From contig CBDCZY010000002.1 of assembly GCA_965224745.1 (NCBI GenBank), positions 1,178,001-1,242,000 on the forward strand: a DNA stretch of 64,000 nucleotides, written 5' to 3'. Both the position numbers and the translations under genes were made by a program. Below, in pieces: positions 61,749 through 64,000 of the stretch. Source of the DNA: CBDCZY01 sp965224745 (GTDB lineage Bacteria > Pseudomonadota > Gammaproteobacteria > Methylococcales > Methylomonadaceae). Under the pieces are notes generated by a model that did no database searches, was not told the DNA's origin, and worked only from the letters and a program-made list of their open reading frames with translations. The first letter of the stretch is position 1; each line of letters opens with the position of its first letter.

Positions 61749-62348
61749 ATGGCAGGCATCATTAAGCGGCGCATTTCAAAATGGCTTTTGATCACGCTAT
61801 TTTTATCTGGATGTTCTTCTTCTCCAGTCATTTATACTGATTATGACCATACAGTGAATTTTGCTAACTATCAAACCTATGCCTTTTTTGAAGAGGAAGA
61901 TCCTAAGTCAAAATATACTTCGCTACAAACCAAACATATCAGAGATGCCGTAATTTCAGAAATGAACCACAATGGTTACCGCTATAACAGCCAACAGCCT
62001 GAAATACGTGTAAACATAAAAGCAGTCAGTAAAGAAAAACAAAGAATATGGCAATCAGCTGCACCATCCATCGGTTATATGGGTTCGGGCTATTATCCTT
62101 ATGGCTATGGCTATAACCCTTGGTATGGCTTTGGCGGCGGTTATGGTTACAGGTCTTATGTTGATTATTACAAACAATTGACTATCACGATCGACCTAAT
62201 CGATACTCAACTTAACCAAACAGTATGGGAAGGGAAAAGCTCAAGTTACGATTCACGAGGCCAGAACCCCAATAACTCCAGGCCCTTTTTAACCAAAAAG
62301 GTTAAACAGATTTTCAGCCATTTCCCTCCTCAAAAACAACTTGATTGA
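61749..62348 (+). CDS. DUF4136 lipoprotein
   Basis: 199-residue lipoprotein: a lipobox-type signal 'LLITLFLSGCSSSP' (lipidated Cys about 22), then the DUF4136 domain ('YTDYDHTVNFANYQTYAFFEE', 'IRDAVISEMNHNGYRYNSQQPEIRVNIKAVSKEKQ', 'LTITIDLIDTQLNQTVWEGKSSS'). A Gly/Tyr-rich insert (about 113-138, 'GSGYYPYGYGYNPWYGFGGG') interrupts the domain, as in many members. AAGGA lies 8 bases before the ATG. Surface or periplasmic; function unknown. Coupled to rnd by a 5-bp gap. Confidence 0.87.
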   Translation: MAGIIKRRISKWLLITLFLSGCSSSPVIYTDYDHTVNFANYQTYAFFEEEDPKSKYTSLQTKHIRDAVISEMNHNGYRYNSQQPEIRVNIKAVSKEKQRIWQSAAPSIGYMGSGYYPYGYGYNPWYGFGGGYGYRSYVDYYKQLTITIDLIDTQLNQTVWEGKSSSYDSRGQNPNNSRPFLTKKVKQIFSHFPPQKQLD

Positions 62349-62404
62349 TATGAGCGAGCAATCCTTAGACGGGTAATTAGCGACCAGCCTGTGTTGGAAG
62401 ATTG

Positions 62405-62568
62405 CTCTAAGGAACGCGCACGAAATAAATTCGGCAACTAGCGCGGGGTTTTAGTTTGTCTTCAAGGCGTGGCAACAGACGCATAGCAGGCTACGCAACT
62501 GTTGCCACAACACCGAAGACGGACAAAAAAACAAGTTAGTTGTCGAAGTTATTTCGTGCACGTTTCTA
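62405..62568. repeat. 164-bp palindromic element between convergent genes, copy B
   Basis: Second intact copy of the element at 45477-45640. The ends AAGGAACGCGCACGAAATAA and TTATTTCGTGCACGTTTCT are inverted repeats; the centre has perfect arms GTGGCAACAG/CTGTTGCCAC and tip GCATAGCAGGCTACGC (62481-62496). It lies between the DUF4136 gene and the convergent quinone oxidoreductase, 2 bp from the latter's stop, the same position relative to genes as copy A. Confidence 0.88.
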
Positions 62569-62570
62569 AA

Positions 62571-63548
62571 CTAAACGGTCAACAAAATCTTCCCTTTATG
62601 TCGGCTACTTTCCATATGCCGGTGAGCTTCAGCGGCGGCTGCAAGTGGAAAAGATGAATCGATTATTGGCTTGATCTGTCCTGCCTCTATCACCGGCCAA
62701 ACATGCTGGTACAAATCTCTTGCGATTTTTGATTTGTAATCGATATCTCTGGCTCTTAATGTTGAACCCATAATCGTGAGTCTTTTCTTCATGATCGACC
62801 ATAAATTGATCTCTGCTGTTGCGCCAAGTTGGAGACCAATTTGTACCAGGCGTCCTGAAGTGGCTAAACAAGCCATATTTTTTGCCAAATAAGCGCCACC
62901 AACCATATCCAGTACTAAATTAACCCCTTCTCCGTTGGTAAAATGCTTGATCCTGACAACAAAGTCCTGTTGCTGATAATTGATCGCCAAAAGAACGCCC
63001 AACGATTCGCAGAATTGACATTTTTCATCGTTGCCAGCGGTGACAAAAACTTCTGCTCCCATCGCCTTCGCCAATTGAATCGCCGTAACTCCTATGCCGC
63101 TTGTCCCTCCATGAATCAGTATTCTCTCACCTGTTTTAAGTTGGCCTTGCTCGAATACATTGCTCCATACGGTAAAGAAAGTTTCCGGCAGCGCTGCTGA
63201 CTGTTCCACGGTTAACATGGTAGGCACGGGTAAACAATGATCTGCCTGGGCTAAACAATATTCAGCATAACCACCACCATTCACTAATGCACAGACAGCG
63301 TCATCTACTTCGAAATTTTCTACCTTGTTCCCGATGGCTACAATGGAACCGGAAACTTCAAGGCCAAGAATATCTGAAGCTCCAGCAGGCGGCGGATACT
63401 TTCCCAACCGCTGCATAATATCTGGTCTATTTAGGCCTGCAGCAGCAACCTTTATCAATACTTCATTTTCTGTAGGCGATGGAATTGGACGCAGTTCGGG
63501 TTTTAGACAGTCAGCGTCTCCAAAACCATTCATTCCTATGACTGTCAT
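62571..63548 (-). CDS. NAD(P)H-quinone oxidoreductase, PIG3/QOR type
   Basis: About 325-residue zinc-independent MDR-superfamily reductase. 'VLIKVAAAGLNRPDIMQRLGKYPPPAGASDILGLEVSGSIVAIG', 'LPETFFTVWSNVFEQGQLKTGERILIHGGTSGIGVTAIQLAKAMGAEVFVTAG' (NADPH site), 'VLDMVGGAYLAKNMACLATSGRLVQIG' and 'AEAHRHMESSRHKGKILLTV'. The zinc-ligand cysteines of alcohol dehydrogenases are missing, as in QOR. A GTG at 63566 is an alternative; the ATG at 63548 (MTVIGMNGFG) fits the family start. It follows the flavin reductase gene by 65 bp on the same strand. Confidence 0.9.
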   Translation of the reverse strand: MTVIGMNGFGDADCLKPELRPIPSPTENEVLIKVAAAGLNRPDIMQRLGKYPPPAGASDILGLEVSGSIVAIGNKVENFEVDDAVCALVNGGGYAEYCLAQADHCLPVPTMLTVEQSAALPETFFTVWSNVFEQGQLKTGERILIHGGTSGIGVTAIQLAKAMGAEVFVTAGNDEKCQFCESLGVLLAINYQQQDFVVRIKHFTNGEGVNLVLDMVGGAYLAKNMACLATSGRLVQIGLQLGATAEINLWSIMKKRLTIMGSTLRARDIDYKSKIARDLYQHVWPVIEAGQIKPIIDSSFPLAAAAEAHRHMESSRHKGKILLTV

Positions 63549-63613
63549 TAACCCTGATTGACTCACCGAATAGGCTTTTCCACCAGCAAGATATTGACTG
63601 TATACATAGACCT

Positions 63614-64000
63614 TCAGGCTTTATTAGGCCAGGCTTGAGGATACATAGCCTGACTACCATCCATGTCTCCAGTAGCACTATAAAGTAATGGCGAACCTTG
63701 ATTGAGAATAGATCCATCAACTACTTCACAAACGACCAATTCATGATCCCCTGCCGGGGAAAAATGACTGACCTTGCAATCAAAAAAAGCCAAACTATCG
63801 TTCAGATAAGGAACACCCATTTTAGACGATTGCCAATCACCCAGGTTCATTTTGTCGCTTAACCCTTCGCGACCAAAATGCTTAGCATAATCCATTTGAT
63901 CTTGTTTGAGGACATTGATAGAACACTCCCGACTAGAAGCAAGGATACGATAAGATAAATGACTTGGATTGATACTAAAAACAACTAACAACGGACTAAA
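63614..64000 (-). CDS. Flavin reductase-like (FMN split-barrel) protein, 5' end outside window
   Basis: C-terminal 128 residues of a flavin reductase family protein: 'FSPLLVVFSINPSHLSYRILASSRECSINVL', 'FGREGLSDKM', 'LAFFDCKVSHFSPAGDHELVVCEVVD'. The frame is open to the window edge and continues beyond it, so the start lies to the right of 64000 and the true length is unknown. The FMN-binding split-barrel domain is clear; whether it reduces free flavin or binds FMN as a cofactor cannot be told. Possibly co-transcribed with the downstream quinone oxidoreductase. Confidence 0.85.
   Translation of the reverse strand, partial: FSPLLVVFSINPSHLSYRILASSRECSINVLKQDQMDYAKHFGREGLSDKMNLGDWQSSKMGVPYLNDSLAFFDCKVSHFSPAGDHELVVCEVVDGSILNQGSPLLYSATGDMDGSQAMYPQAWPNKA

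Noticed and set aside
1..64000. CRISPR array, prophage or plasmid origin
   Set aside because: No regularly spaced direct repeats, no phage structural genes, and no replication-initiation genes or iterons were seen; gene content is chromosomal.

Overview
The window looks like a chromosomal stretch of an AT-rich (about 40% GC by eye) gammaproteobacterium. The clearest taxonomic signals are ZipA in an smc-zipA-ligA cluster, a Crp-type regulator divergent from a yhfA-like OsmC gene with speD next to it, and the families YbiB/TrpD2, DUF2782, TIGR02647 and RNase D. I cannot name a genus. No rRNA, tRNA or CRISPR array was recognised.

Layout. 0-4 kb: an exopolysaccharide export triad (EpsE-like outer-membrane protein, EpsF-like chain-length protein, EpsG-like tyrosine-kinase relative with a degenerate P-loop). 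4-11.5 kb: accessory genes (potassium channel with a zinc ribbon, DUF1643, beta-propeller and other secreted proteins, a type IV pilin, a HAMP-only membrane protein, a Tat-type agmatine deiminase). 11.5-16.1 kb: a plastic zone with two insertion sequences whose ends and target duplications can be read exactly. An IS3-family element splits a glyoxalase-like gene, and an IS1-family element sits beside an RTX-repeat protein. 16.1-19.2 kb: a three-gene redox operon divergent from an HxlR regulator. 19.4-33.5 kb: ChrA, a secreted repeat protein with triple-tryptophan motifs, a hydrolase, a fructosamine kinase, a giant MscS-type channel, NDH-2, YbiB and TolC. 33.6-41.1 kb: a diguanylate cyclase downstream of a strongly divergent LigA, then ZipA and SMC. 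41.2-51.9 kb: housekeeping genes (queF, psd, rpiA, an M23 peptidase, crp/clp-like, osmC, speD, glcF, a LOG-family gene, a CDF transporter, fliW). 52.1-60.1 kb: a tight operon of TonB-dependent receptor, YfiR, hybrid histidine kinase with two receivers and HPt, and REC-PAS-GGDEF-EAL protein. 60.6-64 kb: RNase D, a DUF4136 lipoprotein, a quinone oxidoreductase and a partial flavin reductase.

Connections. Cyclic-di-GMP appears repeatedly: the GGDEF protein after ligA, the receptor-YfiR-kinase-GGDEF/EAL operon, and a CRP homologue with the Xanthomonas Clp-type glutamate in its nucleotide pocket. Exopolysaccharide export, a pilin and FliW are plausible outputs, but no direct link is visible. The most striking non-coding signal is a family of about 164-bp palindromic elements at 22.9, 45.4-45.6 and 62.4 kb. 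They share a nearly identical hairpin tip although their arms and terminal repeats differ; three of the four lie between convergent genes.
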